From positions 1 through 26,553 of the forward strand of contig JAQVQN010000002.1 in assembly GCA_028701555.1 (NCBI GenBank): DNA of 26,553 nt. Reading direction: 5' to 3'. This DNA is from Kiritimatiellia bacterium. Its GTDB lineage: Bacteria; Verrucomicrobiota; Kiritimatiellia; RFP12; UBA1067. The notes under the pieces were generated by a model, which saw only the letters and a program-made list of their open reading frames with translations, ran no database searches and was not told where the DNA came from. Every line of letters starts with the position of its first letter. Position 1 is the stretch's first letter. The translations under genes and the position numbers were made by a program. This document shows positions 7,012 through 14,804 of the stretch, piece by piece.

Positions 7012-7086
7012 ATGAAGTATCTTTGTTATAGGGGAGACTCTTGCAGGAGTTGTTGTTACTGTCAGCGCCTGTTAGACATATTTTAA
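7012..7086 (+). other. Possible Cys-rich leader ORF (24 aa)
   Basis: ATG 7012 opens a 24-codon frame ending TAA 7084-7086, 18 bp before the oxidoreductase start. It holds five cysteines clustered as C5, C11, C14, C15 and C17. GAGG lies 14 nt upstream, rather far for a ribosome site. It could be a leader peptide or chance. The rest of 6866-7104 is AT-rich; I see no other gene in it and no convincing promoter. Confidence 0.2.
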
Positions 7087-7104
7087 TTAGGAAGGGGATG
7101 CGCG

Positions 7105-8445
7105 ATGAAGGTTTGCTTAGCCGGTCATAAAGTTCAGGGTCCCGGCCATGTATTGAGTCGGCGTCAGTTTATAAAAGGTTCGGCTGCAGTGTGCGGGGCC
7201 GTGGCCGCGCCGGTGATAATACCAGCTTCGGCGCTGGGGCGCGGCGGGGCGGTGGCTCCGAGCGAGCGCATAGTGATGGCGGGCATCGGCCTGGGGGGGC
7301 GTGGCACAGCAGATTTGAGCAGTTGGGTTCTGCCGGATCCGCAGGCGCAGTTCGTGGCCATCTGCGATGTGCGTCGCGAGCGCCGCGAGGCGATCAAGGC
7401 GATGACCGACCGGAAGTACGGCAACACCGATTGTAAAACATATGTAGACATGATGGAGGTTTTGGCGCGTCCGGACATCGATGCGATCCTGACCGCCACG
7501 GGCGACAGGCTGCATGCGACAGTTTCAATTCTCTCCATGCGTGCCGGCAAAGATGTTTACACTGAAAAGCCCGCTTCTATGACGGTGGCCGAGGGTCAGG
7601 CGGTTGTATGCGCTGCCAAGCAGTACGGACGTGTTTACCAAGCCGGCATGCAGCGGCTCAGCGAGGCCAACTTCATTGTTTGCAACGAGCTGCTGCGGTT
7701 GGGCCGTCTGGGTGAGGTCAAGACCGTGTACGCGCATCTGGCGCCGTGGGGGAACGTCAACATGGAGCGCAAATGGCTACCTGAAGAGCCGTTGCCTGGG
7801 GCTGATGAGGTTGACTGGGACCGCTGGCTGGGGCCTTGCCCCTGGCGGCCTTACAACAAGAGCTATGTCCAAGGGGGCTGGCGCCACCACCATGATTTTT
7901 ACACCAGCGTCATAGGCGAATGGGGCTCACACACCTTCGGGCAGTGTCAGGCCGCGTTGGGGCTGAGCGACACTTCGCCGGTGCGTTATCCCTATGTGCC
8001 GACCCCCACGGCTGACGGGATGGAGATGCCGTTCGCCAACGGGGTGACAATGATCCAGAAACAGGAGGGGTGGCGCGGCACCTGCGGTGTGCGTTATGTG
8101 GGCAGTGAGGGCTGGGCGGCATGCGCGGACGGATATGCGCGCCCCGAGGTTTCCAATCCCGCGTTGCTGGCGGACTACAACAAGATACTGCAAGACTACA
8201 TAACGCGCACCGGTCATGTGGTTGGTCACATGCAGGATTTCTTCAAGTGTGTTAAAAACCGTGCCTTGGCCGTGGCCAATCCCGTGACCATGCACCGCTC
8301 GATGACCACCGTGCATTGCGCCAACATCGCGCAGTGGCTCAAGCGAGATATGACTTGGGATCCAGTTAAGGAAGAGTTCGTCAACGACGAGCAAGCCAAC
8401 CGTTTGCTTTCGCGCGCCGCCCGTGAGGGATGGCAGATCGTGTGA
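7105..8445 (+). CDS. TAT-exported Gfo/Idh/MocA-family oxidoreductase
   Basis: NAD(P)-dependent sugar oxidoreductase family, 446 aa. A twin-arginine signal (SRRQFIKGS, RR at 19-20, then an Ala/Val-rich core to about residue 45) predicts export folded, probably with cofactor bound. The Rossmann loop GIGLGGRG (about 60-67) and the catalytic motif EKP (154-156) are intact. The C-terminal half has the family beta-sheet with GEWGSH near residue 272. PVC genomes and Bacteroides carry many TAT-type members, some of which oxidise sugars to 3-keto forms. GGAAGGGG lies 7 nt before ATG 7105. The next gene carries a DUF1080 domain, fitting a 3-keto-glycoside pathway. The substrate is unknown. Confidence 0.92.
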   Translation: MKVCLAGHKVQGPGHVLSRRQFIKGSAAVCGAVAAPVIIPASALGRGGAVAPSERIVMAGIGLGGRGTADLSSWVLPDPQAQFVAICDVRRERREAIKAMTDRKYGNTDCKTYVDMMEVLARPDIDAILTATGDRLHATVSILSMRAGKDVYTEKPASMTVAEGQAVVCAAKQYGRVYQAGMQRLSEANFIVCNELLRLGRLGEVKTVYAHLAPWGNVNMERKWLPEEPLPGADEVDWDRWLGPCPWRPYNKSYVQGGWRHHHDFYTSVIGEWGSHTFGQCQAALGLSDTSPVRYPYVPTPTADGMEMPFANGVTMIQKQEGWRGTCGVRYVGSEGWAACADGYARPEVSNPALLADYNKILQDYITRTGHVVGHMQDFFKCVKNRALAVANPVTMHRSMTTVHCANIAQWLKRDMTWDPVKEEFVNDEQANRLLSRAAREGWQIV

Positions 8446-8447
8446 CG

Positions 8448-8478
8448 CTGTTTCTGCGGTCACCGCCCGCGGAAACAG
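8448..8478 (+). terminator. Terminator-like hairpin after the oxidoreductase
   Basis: CTGTTTCTGCGG (8448-8459) pairs with CCGCGGAAACAG (8467-8478): 12 bp with one T-G wobble and a 7 nt loop, starting 2 nt after the stop codon. No T-run follows, so it may act as a 3' stability element or a weak terminator. Confidence 0.5.
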
Positions 8479-8526
8479 TGAAGAGTGAGTAGTGAGTAGT
8501 GAAGAGTGAGTAGTGAAGAGTGGGTA
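8477..8526 (+). repeat. Short tandem repeat of the GTGAAGAGTGAGTA type
   Basis: About 50 bp built from the units AGTGAAG and AGTGAGT (roughly seven 7-mers, the last diverged to AGTGGGT). It begins at the last bases of the preceding hairpin. On the opposite strand it encodes repeating TTHSSLL, a low-complexity pattern I recognise from spurious ORFs in many bacterial genomes, so it is probably one copy of a dispersed microsatellite. It sits in the 112 bp gap before the HEAT gene. Confidence 0.75.
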
Positions 8527-8557
8527 AGCGATTGTGGCTTTTGGATAAGGGTTAAAA

Positions 8558-11188
8558 ATGAACAAAACCGTATTTTTTTTACTTTCCTTGGTAGCCGGTC
8601 TAAGCGTTAGAGCCGAGCTGAGTTCAGACATTTTGTTGGATGAAGAAAAGTTGATCGAGATTATTGGCAAACCCGACACGTCGGACAACGACATGGTCAC
8701 TGCATGCCAGAATCTGGGATGGTGCGGCGGTGCCAAGGCCATCGGGTCGTTGGCGGGATTGCTCGGCCACGAGAAAGCGATTTATCGGCATGCGGCGCGT
8801 TACGGGCTGGAGATGATTCCTGACCCGGCGGTGGAGGTGGTTCTGATCGATGCAACCGGGCGTCTTAGTGGCCCGGCGCTTGTTGGCGTACTGCAATCTC
8901 TCGGCAACCGTGGCAGCGAGAAGTCAGTTGCTGCGCTGGCGCGGTCTATGGCGGATGGCGATGCTGCTGTGGCGCAAGCAGCTGTACAGGCGTTGGGGAA
9001 GCTTGGTCTGGCTTCGGCTATGCAGGCGCTTAAACCGGGTCTCGGCAAATGTCCCAAGGTGGCGCAGGCCTATCTTGCGGGAGCTAAAACGATTGCCCGC
9101 AAAAACCCGTCCAAGGCGGCAGAGCTTTTCGCCGAGATACGCGCTTGCAAGCAGAATGTTTGCCCGTCGGTACGTCTGGCGGCCGCCCGCGGCGAGATGC
9201 TCTCGTCAGGCAAGCAAGGTTTGCAACTATGGTCGGAGATGATAACCAGCGCCGATGCGCGTACTTCGGATACGGCGTTGCGCGTTGTGTTGGATTTTCC
9301 GTCTGACAGGAAAGCTACTGCCGTGTTCGCTGGCGAGCTAGTCGTGCCTTTGGCAAAAATGCCCGAAACTCAGGCTAAGCTGGCATTGGTGTTGGGCAAG
9401 CGGGGAGACACGGCCGCTGTGCCGGCTCTGGCGGCCTTGGCCGACTGCGGTTCTGGGGCTTCTTGCCAGAACCGGCTGGCGGCCGCGTCTGCCCTAGCCA
9501 TGTTGAACGATCCTGCCGCCATACCGCCACTGCAGGCGTTGGCTGGCAGTGATGACGCGGCTGTTGCTGAAGCGGCCAAGAATGACTTGATGGGGTTCAC
9601 CGGCAAGGCAGCCGATGATGCGGTCCTGGCGATGATGGGGAACGCTGAAGCATCAATCCGCATGGCTGGTTTGGAAATGGCCTTGCGCCGGCGCATGGTA
9701 GTGGCCGTGCCCGCGATGGTCAAGCTCAGCTCTGATTCCGACGCAAAGATTGCGGATGCCGCAGTAAAGGGGGTTGGAGATCTGGGCACGGCGGAAGAGA
9801 TACCGCTGCTGCTTTCCCTGATCCGCGAGAACCCTCAGAACGAGTCCGCAGTGCGCGCGTTGTCATCGCTGTGTTCACGTTACGCCCGACCCAGGGGCGG
9901 CAAGACCGGCATCAAGAGCGCCGCTTATGGCTTTTTCGAGAGCGGTCTCACCAAAGACGTTACCGCGAATGTGCAGAGGCTGGTGGACGCGGGCTCCATC
10001 ACCATCCAGTCCTCGGGACGCTTGTGCAAGTGGGACGGTTTCAGCGAAGATCCCGCGCCGGGCAAGCAAAAGTCGCTGCGCATGGTATACACATTTGACG
10101 GTGTGGAAAAAAGCGTCCAGGTGCGCGAAAATGAGTCGGTGCACTTGAGCGGCGAGAAGTTGTTGCCGGTGGCGATGGATCCGATCAAAGCTGCGTACGA
10201 TGCGGCGTCCGGCGAACATAAGATCGCGCTCTTAAGGGCGCTGATCTCGCTGTCGAATCAGCAGGGGTTGGAGATAGCCCGGGCGGCAGCGCAGGACAAG
10301 GATGCCGCTTTGCAAGAGGCCGCGATCCGCGCGTTGGCGGCTTGGAGGACACCGGAGGCGTTGGATGATGCCGCTCGTTACGCCAAGGACGCGCCGTCCG
10401 AGAGGCTCAAGATATTGGCTTTGCGCGGTTTCCTGCGGCAGTTGGAGATGAGTTTCACTATACCGCTTGACCGGCAGATTGCCATGCTGGAGGATGCGCA
10501 GTCTTGGGCGGTGCGCGATGAGGACAAGACGCTGGTCAATACAATGATCGATGCCGCGCGCAAACTGCAAGGAGAACTGGGCTTCAAGCCGATGTTTGAC
10601 GGAAAGAGTTTAGACCAGTGGAAAGGCGGAGGCGGCTGGTGGGAGGTTAAAGACGGCATCCTGCAGGCGCAGAGTTCGGTCGAAAAGCCGTGCACAAAAA
10701 ACAGCCAACTGATCTGGACAGGCGGTCAGCCAGCCGATTTCGAGATTCGCGCCGATTTCAAGCTCAGCCCGACGGCCAACTCCGGCATCCAGTTGCGGGC
10801 GGCTGACGAAGAGTTCGGCGATACCGGATATCAGGCGGACATGAACGGCGGCGGCGATTACGTCGGATTCCTGTACCACCCAAAGCAGCATCTGGTTGGA
10901 GAGCGCGGCGCGAAAGTAACGATAGCGACTGACGGCAAGAAGACCGTCGAAAGGTTTGCCGACGCCAAAGAGCTTGGTGACAAGGTTTTCAAGAAAGATG
11001 ACTGGAACGAATACACCATCATCGCCAAAGGTTCGGTTATAACGCTGTACGTTAACGGCATGAAGACTTGCGAGCTTATTGACCATCGGCCTGAGATGAT
11101 GCCGAAGAAGGGCGTCATAACCTTGCAGATGCACGCTGGCCCGCCGATGAAGATCCAGTACCGTAACCTGCGCATCAAAATGCTGTAG
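8558..11188 (+). CDS. Secreted HEAT-repeat protein with C-terminal DUF1080 domain
   Basis: 876 aa. A Sec signal peptide covers about residues 1-19. From about 40 to 440 the sequence is a run of Ala-rich helical HEAT/PBS-type repeats (recurring pattern AVAQAAVQALGKLG and variants), a scaffold for protein binding. A roughly 100-residue mixed region (about 440-545) follows, with a beta-rich part containing APGKQKSLRMVYTFDG; I cannot name it. More HEAT-like helices lead to a DUF1080 domain (about 675-876) opening FDGKSLDQW. ATG 8558 has GGATAAGGG upstream. HEAT-DUF1080 fusions are typical of PVC bacteria. With the exported oxidoreductase just upstream it probably acts in extracytoplasmic sugar processing, but no catalytic residue is assigned. 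Confidence 0.88.
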   Translation: MNKTVFFLLSLVAGLSVRAELSSDILLDEEKLIEIIGKPDTSDNDMVTACQNLGWCGGAKAIGSLAGLLGHEKAIYRHAARYGLEMIPDPAVEVVLIDATGRLSGPALVGVLQSLGNRGSEKSVAALARSMADGDAAVAQAAVQALGKLGLASAMQALKPGLGKCPKVAQAYLAGAKTIARKNPSKAAELFAEIRACKQNVCPSVRLAAARGEMLSSGKQGLQLWSEMITSADARTSDTALRVVLDFPSDRKATAVFAGELVVPLAKMPETQAKLALVLGKRGDTAAVPALAALADCGSGASCQNRLAAASALAMLNDPAAIPPLQALAGSDDAAVAEAAKNDLMGFTGKAADDAVLAMMGNAEASIRMAGLEMALRRRMVVAVPAMVKLSSDSDAKIADAAVKGVGDLGTAEEIPLLLSLIRENPQNESAVRALSSLCSRYARPRGGKTGIKSAAYGFFESGLTKDVTANVQRLVDAGSITIQSSGRLCKWDGFSEDPAPGKQKSLRMVYTFDGVEKSVQVRENESVHLSGEKLLPVAMDPIKAAYDAASGEHKIALLRALISLSNQQGLEIARAAAQDKDAALQEAAIRALAAWRTPEALDDAARYAKDAPSERLKILALRGFLRQLEMSFTIPLDRQIAMLEDAQSWAVRDEDKTLVNTMIDAARKLQGELGFKPMFDGKSLDQWKGGGGWWEVKDGILQAQSSVEKPCTKNSQLIWTGGQPADFEIRADFKLSPTANSGIQLRAADEEFGDTGYQADMNGGGDYVGFLYHPKQHLVGERGAKVTIATDGKKTVERFADAKELGDKVFKKDDWNEYTIIAKGSVITLYVNGMKTCELIDHRPEMMPKKGVITLQMHAGPPMKIQYRNLRIKML

Positions 11189-11225
11189 CCGGTGCGCGGC
11201 AGTATCTGCTCGTAACTCATGACCA

Positions 11226-11257
11226 GGGCGCGGATTCGACGAAGTTGAACCGCGCCC
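11226..11257 (+). terminator. Hairpin between the HEAT-DUF1080 gene and leuS
   Basis: GGGCGCGG (11226-11233) pairs perfectly with CCGCGCCC (11250-11257). After a bulged A the stem can extend with TTC/GAA. The downstream strand (GACTTGTCAATTT) is only mildly T-rich, so termination strength is uncertain, but the hairpin is well placed 37 bp after the stop. Confidence 0.55.
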
Positions 11258-11283
11258 GACTTGTCAATTTGCGCAATGTAGAG

Positions 11284-11312
11284 TGGAAACCGGAGATTTC
11301 GGGTGCTATAAT
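11284..11312 (+). promoter_or_regulatory. leuS promoter (extended -10)
   Basis: TGGAAA (11284-11289), a 17 bp spacer, then TATAAT (11307-11312), a perfect -10 preceded by TG-N (extended -10). Transcription would start near 11319, giving a leader of about 20 nt with GGGGA as ribosome site. The leader is too short for a T-box or attenuator. Confidence 0.7.
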
Positions 11313-11337
11313 AAAAATTTTCAAACGGGGACTCTCT

Positions 11338-13908
11338 ATGACCGAGCAAGAATATGATTTCAATGCCATTGAGAAGAAATGGCAAACCTTTTGGGAGCAG
11401 AACAAGACTTTCAAGGTCAACGATTTTGAGCTGGGCAAACCGAAATTCTATTGTTTAGACATGTTTCCTTATCCCAGCGGCGCGGGACTGCATGTTGGGC
11501 ATCCTGAAGGATACACGGCGACAGACATTCTGTGTCGGTACAAGCGCATGCGGGGATTCAATGTGCTGCATCCGATGGGATGGGACGCGTTCGGGCTGCC
11601 TGCGGAGCAGTACGCGGTTGAGACCGGCACTCATCCGGCTATCACGACAGAGCGCAACATCAACCGCTTCCGTCAACAGATCAAGGCGTTGGGGTTCAGT
11701 TATGATTGGGATCGCGAGGTCAACACGACCGATCCCAAGTATTACAGGTGGACGCAATGGATTTTTTCGCAGCTCTACAAAAAGGGGCTGGCGTATGTGG
11801 CCGAGGTGCCGGTTAACTGGTGCCCGGCGCTGGGCACGGTGCTTTCAAACGAAGAGGTTATAAACGGCTTGAGCGAGCGCGGCGGTCATCCGGTCATCCG
11901 TAAGCCGATGCGGCAGTGGATGCTCCGAATTACAGAATATGCTGAGAGACTTTTGGCTGACCTGGATGAACTTGACTGGTCGGAAGGCATCAAGGAGATG
12001 CAACGCAACTGGATCGGCAAGTCGACTGGGGCTGAAGTAGTTTTTGAGATCGCAGGTTCGGGCCATAAGGTAACGGTATATACGACGAGGCCTGACACTT
12101 TGTTTGGTGCCACATACATGGTTCTGGCACCGGAGCATCCTCTGGTAGACGAACTTGTCACTGACGGGCAGCGCGGTGAGGTCGCGCTCTACCGTGAGCA
12201 GTCCGCACGCAAGAGCGACATGGATCGCACGGAACTGAACACTGAAAAGACCGGCGTTTTCACCGGGGCCTATGCCGTCAATCCGGTTACGGGGGGTAAG
12301 ATACCTGTCTGGGTCGCTGATTATGTTCTAATCAGTTACGGTACTGGAGCAATTATGGCTGTGCCGGCGCACGACACGCGAGACTTTGAATTCGCCTGTA
12401 AATTCGCGCTGCCTGTCATTTGCATCATAGAGCCAGACGGTGAGTCGGCGGTGGCGGCGGGTGTGAGCGTTGACGCCGTGTTGGCCGGAAAGGCTTGCTG
12501 GACAGGCGACGGAAGTCTGATTAATTCGGCTAACGACATGGGGCTTGATATCAACGGCATGGATGTCGAGCGCGCTGTGCGGACTGTCATTGAGTGGCTT
12601 GAGGGTAAAGGGATCGGTCGCTCGGCAGTCAAATACAAGTTGCGGGATTGGCTGTTCAGCCGTCAACGTTATTGGGGTGAGCCTTTCCCGATCGTGCATA
12701 TGCAGGGTGGCGAGACCAAGCTGCTTGAAGATTCAGAATTGCCGGTGGTTCTGCCCGAGCTGGAAGATTTCAAGCCTATGGGCACAGGCGAACCGCCTTT
12801 GGCCAAGGCCAAGGAGTGGCTTGATTACACTGATCAGGCTACGGGTCAGAAAGGCGTTCGAGAGACCAATACCATGCCGCAATGGGCGGGCTCGTGCTGG
12901 TACTATCTGAGGTACATCGACCCTCAAAACGAGCTGGCTGCGGTTACGTCGGAAAAAGAGAAGTATTGGATGCCTGTTGACCTGTATGTCGGTGGCGCTG
13001 AGCACGCTGTACTGCACCTGCTGTATGCGCGATTCTGGCATAAAGTCTTGTTTGACCTCGGATATGTGTCAACCAAAGAACCGTTTCAAAAACTTGTGAA
13101 CCAAGGCATGATTCTGGGGCTTTCGTATAAAGATCAGCGTGGGGCGTTGGTGCCAATGGAGCAGGTGGAGCACCGTGCGGAAGGGGTGTTCAGCAAACTA
13201 ACCGGGGAAGTTCTGACCGAATTTCCGGCCAAGATGTCCAAGTCGCTTAAGAATGTGGTGAATCCTGATGACGTCATACGCGAGTATGGCGCTGACAGTA
13301 TGCGTTTGTACGAGATGTTCATGGGGCCGCTCGAAGCCGTCAAGCCTTGGAACACCAAGGGAGTGGAGGGCGTTTTTCGTTTTCTGAAACGTGTCCATAG
13401 GATGATCAATGAACAGCCGCTGGAAAAAGTCGCTTTAACGGCGGATCAAAACCGATTGGTACATGCCACAATCAAAAAAGTCACGGATGATTTGGAGTCC
13501 ATGAGCTTTAACACGGCCATCAGCCAAATGATGATTTATGTGAATGAGTTTTCAGGCAGAGGCAAGGTTCTGCCGCTGGATGCCGCCGAAACATTGGTTC
13601 TACTGTTGGCGCCTTTTGCCCCGCATCTGTGTGAAGAACTGTGGCAGTCCCTGGGGCATAACGAGACGATAGCTTATGCTGCATGGCCTGCGTACGATGA
13701 AAAGCTGCTCCAAGTCGCAGAAGTCGAAGTACTGGTGCAGGTCTCAGGAAAGCCCAAAGCACGGGTGATGATGCCGTGCGAGGCTGACAATGGCTTTATG
13801 CAAGAGTTGGCTTTGGGCCAAGAAACGGTACGCGCGGCTTTGGAAGGCAAAACGATTTTAAAGGTTGTGTGTGTGCCGGGTCGCTTGGTTAACATAGTCG
13901 CCAAGTAA
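11338..13908 (+). CDS. leuS: Leucyl-tRNA synthetase
   Basis: Class I aminoacyl-tRNA synthetase charging tRNA-Leu, 856 aa, bacterial type. The HIGH motif appears as HVGH (52-55) within PYPSGAGLHVGH. The CP1 editing domain is present with TTRPDT (249-254) and GTGAIMAVPAHD. The KMSKS motif is KMSKS (632-636), followed by the anticodon-binding helical domain. The frame is open from 11245, but ATG 11338 is chosen: MTEQEYDFNAIEKKW matches the family N-terminus, GGGGA lies just upstream, and the promoter -10 at 11307-11312 would fall inside the longer form. It is transcribed from its own promoter; the zinc-ribbon gene follows after 64 bp. Confidence 0.98.
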   Translation: MTEQEYDFNAIEKKWQTFWEQNKTFKVNDFELGKPKFYCLDMFPYPSGAGLHVGHPEGYTATDILCRYKRMRGFNVLHPMGWDAFGLPAEQYAVETGTHPAITTERNINRFRQQIKALGFSYDWDREVNTTDPKYYRWTQWIFSQLYKKGLAYVAEVPVNWCPALGTVLSNEEVINGLSERGGHPVIRKPMRQWMLRITEYAERLLADLDELDWSEGIKEMQRNWIGKSTGAEVVFEIAGSGHKVTVYTTRPDTLFGATYMVLAPEHPLVDELVTDGQRGEVALYREQSARKSDMDRTELNTEKTGVFTGAYAVNPVTGGKIPVWVADYVLISYGTGAIMAVPAHDTRDFEFACKFALPVICIIEPDGESAVAAGVSVDAVLAGKACWTGDGSLINSANDMGLDINGMDVERAVRTVIEWLEGKGIGRSAVKYKLRDWLFSRQRYWGEPFPIVHMQGGETKLLEDSELPVVLPELEDFKPMGTGEPPLAKAKEWLDYTDQATGQKGVRETNTMPQWAGSCWYYLRYIDPQNELAAVTSEKEKYWMPVDLYVGGAEHAVLHLLYARFWHKVLFDLGYVSTKEPFQKLVNQGMILGLSYKDQRGALVPMEQVEHRAEGVFSKLTGEVLTEFPAKMSKSLKNVVNPDDVIREYGADSMRLYEMFMGPLEAVKPWNTKGVEGVFRFLKRVHRMINEQPLEKVALTADQNRLVHATIKKVTDDLESMSFNTAISQMMIYVNEFSGRGKVLPLDAAETLVLLLAPFAPHLCEELWQSLGHNETIAYAAWPAYDEKLLQVAEVEVLVQVSGKPKARVMMPCEADNGFMQELALGQETVRAALEGKTILKVVCVPGRLVNIVAK

Positions 13909-13972
13909 TCGGCTTAATGCTGTTTGGTATTCGGCATCTCTAGTGTGCTGTTTTTCATTTTCGGGTGTAGGC

Positions 13973-14518
13973 GTGAAAAGTACCCTTAAGTGTGGCGTAT
14001 GTGTGTCTTGCGGCAGGGTGTCGCAAAACTTTAACCGCGTTTGCCCTTATTGCGGCGAGATGGTGTGGCAGCCGCGCCTGCTAGGCATCCTGCGATGGGC
14101 AACTCTGACTTTGCCTTTTGTGCTGTGCCTGTGGATTGCCGTTTGTAGAGGGCATGATTTTCGCGCGTGGTCACGAGCGTTTGTCGAGATACCGCGTTGG
14201 GGGCGCTTTACATATGCTTGCGGCATTGCCGTCATGCTATTGCCTGCCAATGACCTCAAGCAGGTTGTGGCCTCGACTCGTGCGCTCTGGAGTTTCCAGG
14301 CGAACGCGCTTATCATAGGCTTGATGATCTGTGCGCCAATAATGTGGGTTAGCGTTTTCCTGAAAACGATTTGCGTGACACCGATTGATATCGCCAGTGT
14401 TTTGGCTACTGTTCTTCTATGTTGCTGCGGGATATTTTTGCGCAGGGGCGTTGACGTGCGCTTTTATCTGGCTGCAAACTTCTTTTTGTTTACAGGGGTG
14501 TTTCGAATACTCTTGTAG
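13973..14518 (+). CDS. Zinc-ribbon membrane protein of unknown function
   Basis: About 181 aa. The N-terminus carries a zinc-ribbon: CVSC (C10, C13) and CPYC (C24, C27), with an extra C7. Four or five hydrophobic segments follow (roughly 40-58, 78-92, 108-130, 133-154, 158-178), so it is probably an inner-membrane protein with a small cytoplasmic zinc knuckle. GTG 13973 is preferred, as it sits just ahead of the ribbon; a GTG at 13943 would add ten residues with no better ribosome site. It may be co-transcribed with leuS. I do not recognise the family. Small zinc-ribbon membrane proteins are common in bacteria and mostly uncharacterised. Confidence 0.65.
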   Translation: MKSTLKCGVCVSCGRVSQNFNRVCPYCGEMVWQPRLLGILRWATLTLPFVLCLWIAVCRGHDFRAWSRAFVEIPRWGRFTYACGIAVMLLPANDLKQVVASTRALWSFQANALIIGLMICAPIMWVSVFLKTICVTPIDIASVLATVLLCCCGIFLRRGVDVRFYLAANFFLFTGVFRILL

Positions 14519-14612
14519 GCAGACCGGCTGAGCGCTATCGCAACTGTCGAACAGGCGCAAACCCTTGGTTGTCAGTTATTTAGAAAAGATTGAAAATATA
14601 TTGCCGGTGTGC

Positions 14613-14640
14613 TTGACATCGGCATGGTGCATAGTTTAAT
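14613..14640 (+). promoter_or_regulatory. Promoter of the candidate small RNA
   Basis: TTGACA (14613-14618), a perfect -35; 16 bp; TTTAAT (14635-14640), 5 of 6. An overlapping choice is TAATAT at 14637-14642 with an 18 bp spacer. The perfect 12 bp palindrome GATTCATGAATC (14649-14660) lies just downstream, at or near the start site, where it could be an operator or a 5' hairpin. Nothing recognisable lies in 14519-14612. Confidence 0.65.
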
Positions 14641-14646
14641 ATACAC

Positions 14647-14804
14647 CCGATTCATGAATCTCCCCAGATTTGTGAGTTACGTGACTATTCGCGACGCTTC
14701 CCCCGTGTTCGCGAACACAGGTTCCCCCTGTTGGGTCACGGTAAAGTATATATGTCCTCCCTGGCGGCGGATAAGAGCTAAAAGCTTTTATCCGCCGTTT
14801 TTTT
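14647..14804 (+). ncRNA. Candidate structured small RNA (about 158 nt)
   Basis: A gene-free stretch with its own promoter and strong terminator; the 5' end is inferred from the -10 position. A closing helix pairs TTAC-GTGAC (14677-14685) with GTCAC-(G)-GTAA (14735-14744). Inside it GTGTT-CGCG-AACAC forms a small hairpin (14706-14719). Four C-rich stretches stand out: CTCCCC (14660-14665), TTCCCCC (14698-14704), TTCCCCC (14722-14728) and TCCTCCC (14755-14761). They are complementary to Shine-Dalgarno sequences, as in several known regulatory sRNAs. No SRP, tmRNA or RNase P signature is seen; 6S RNA is not excluded, but no long 5'/3' closing stem is visible. No open frame with a ribosome site is present, and the next gene is convergent, so this is not a leader. 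Confidence 0.6.
14765..14804 (+). terminator. Strong rho-independent terminator of the small RNA
   Basis: CGGCGGATAAGAGCT (14765-14779) pairs with AGCTTTTATCCGCCG (14783-14797): 15 bp with one G-T wobble and an AAA loop, followed by seven T (14798-14804). The T-run overlaps the stop codon of the convergent acyltransferase gene. For that gene the hairpin follows the stop directly but has no T-run. Confidence 0.9.

Noticed and set aside
8477..8526. CRISPR-like repeats
   Set aside because: Units are 7 bp and directly adjacent with no spacers; no cas genes are in the window.
7927..8742. Minus-strand ORF of 271 codons across the gap between the oxidoreductase and HEAT genes
   Set aside because: It is antisense to two well-supported genes and reads through the microsatellite as TTHSSLL repeats, a known spurious-ORF pattern.
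14647..14804. Assignment of the candidate RNA as 6S, SRP or tmRNA
   Set aside because: There is no long 5'/3' closing stem with central bubble, no SRP apical GGAA motif, and the length is too short for tmRNA. It is kept as an unassigned sRNA.
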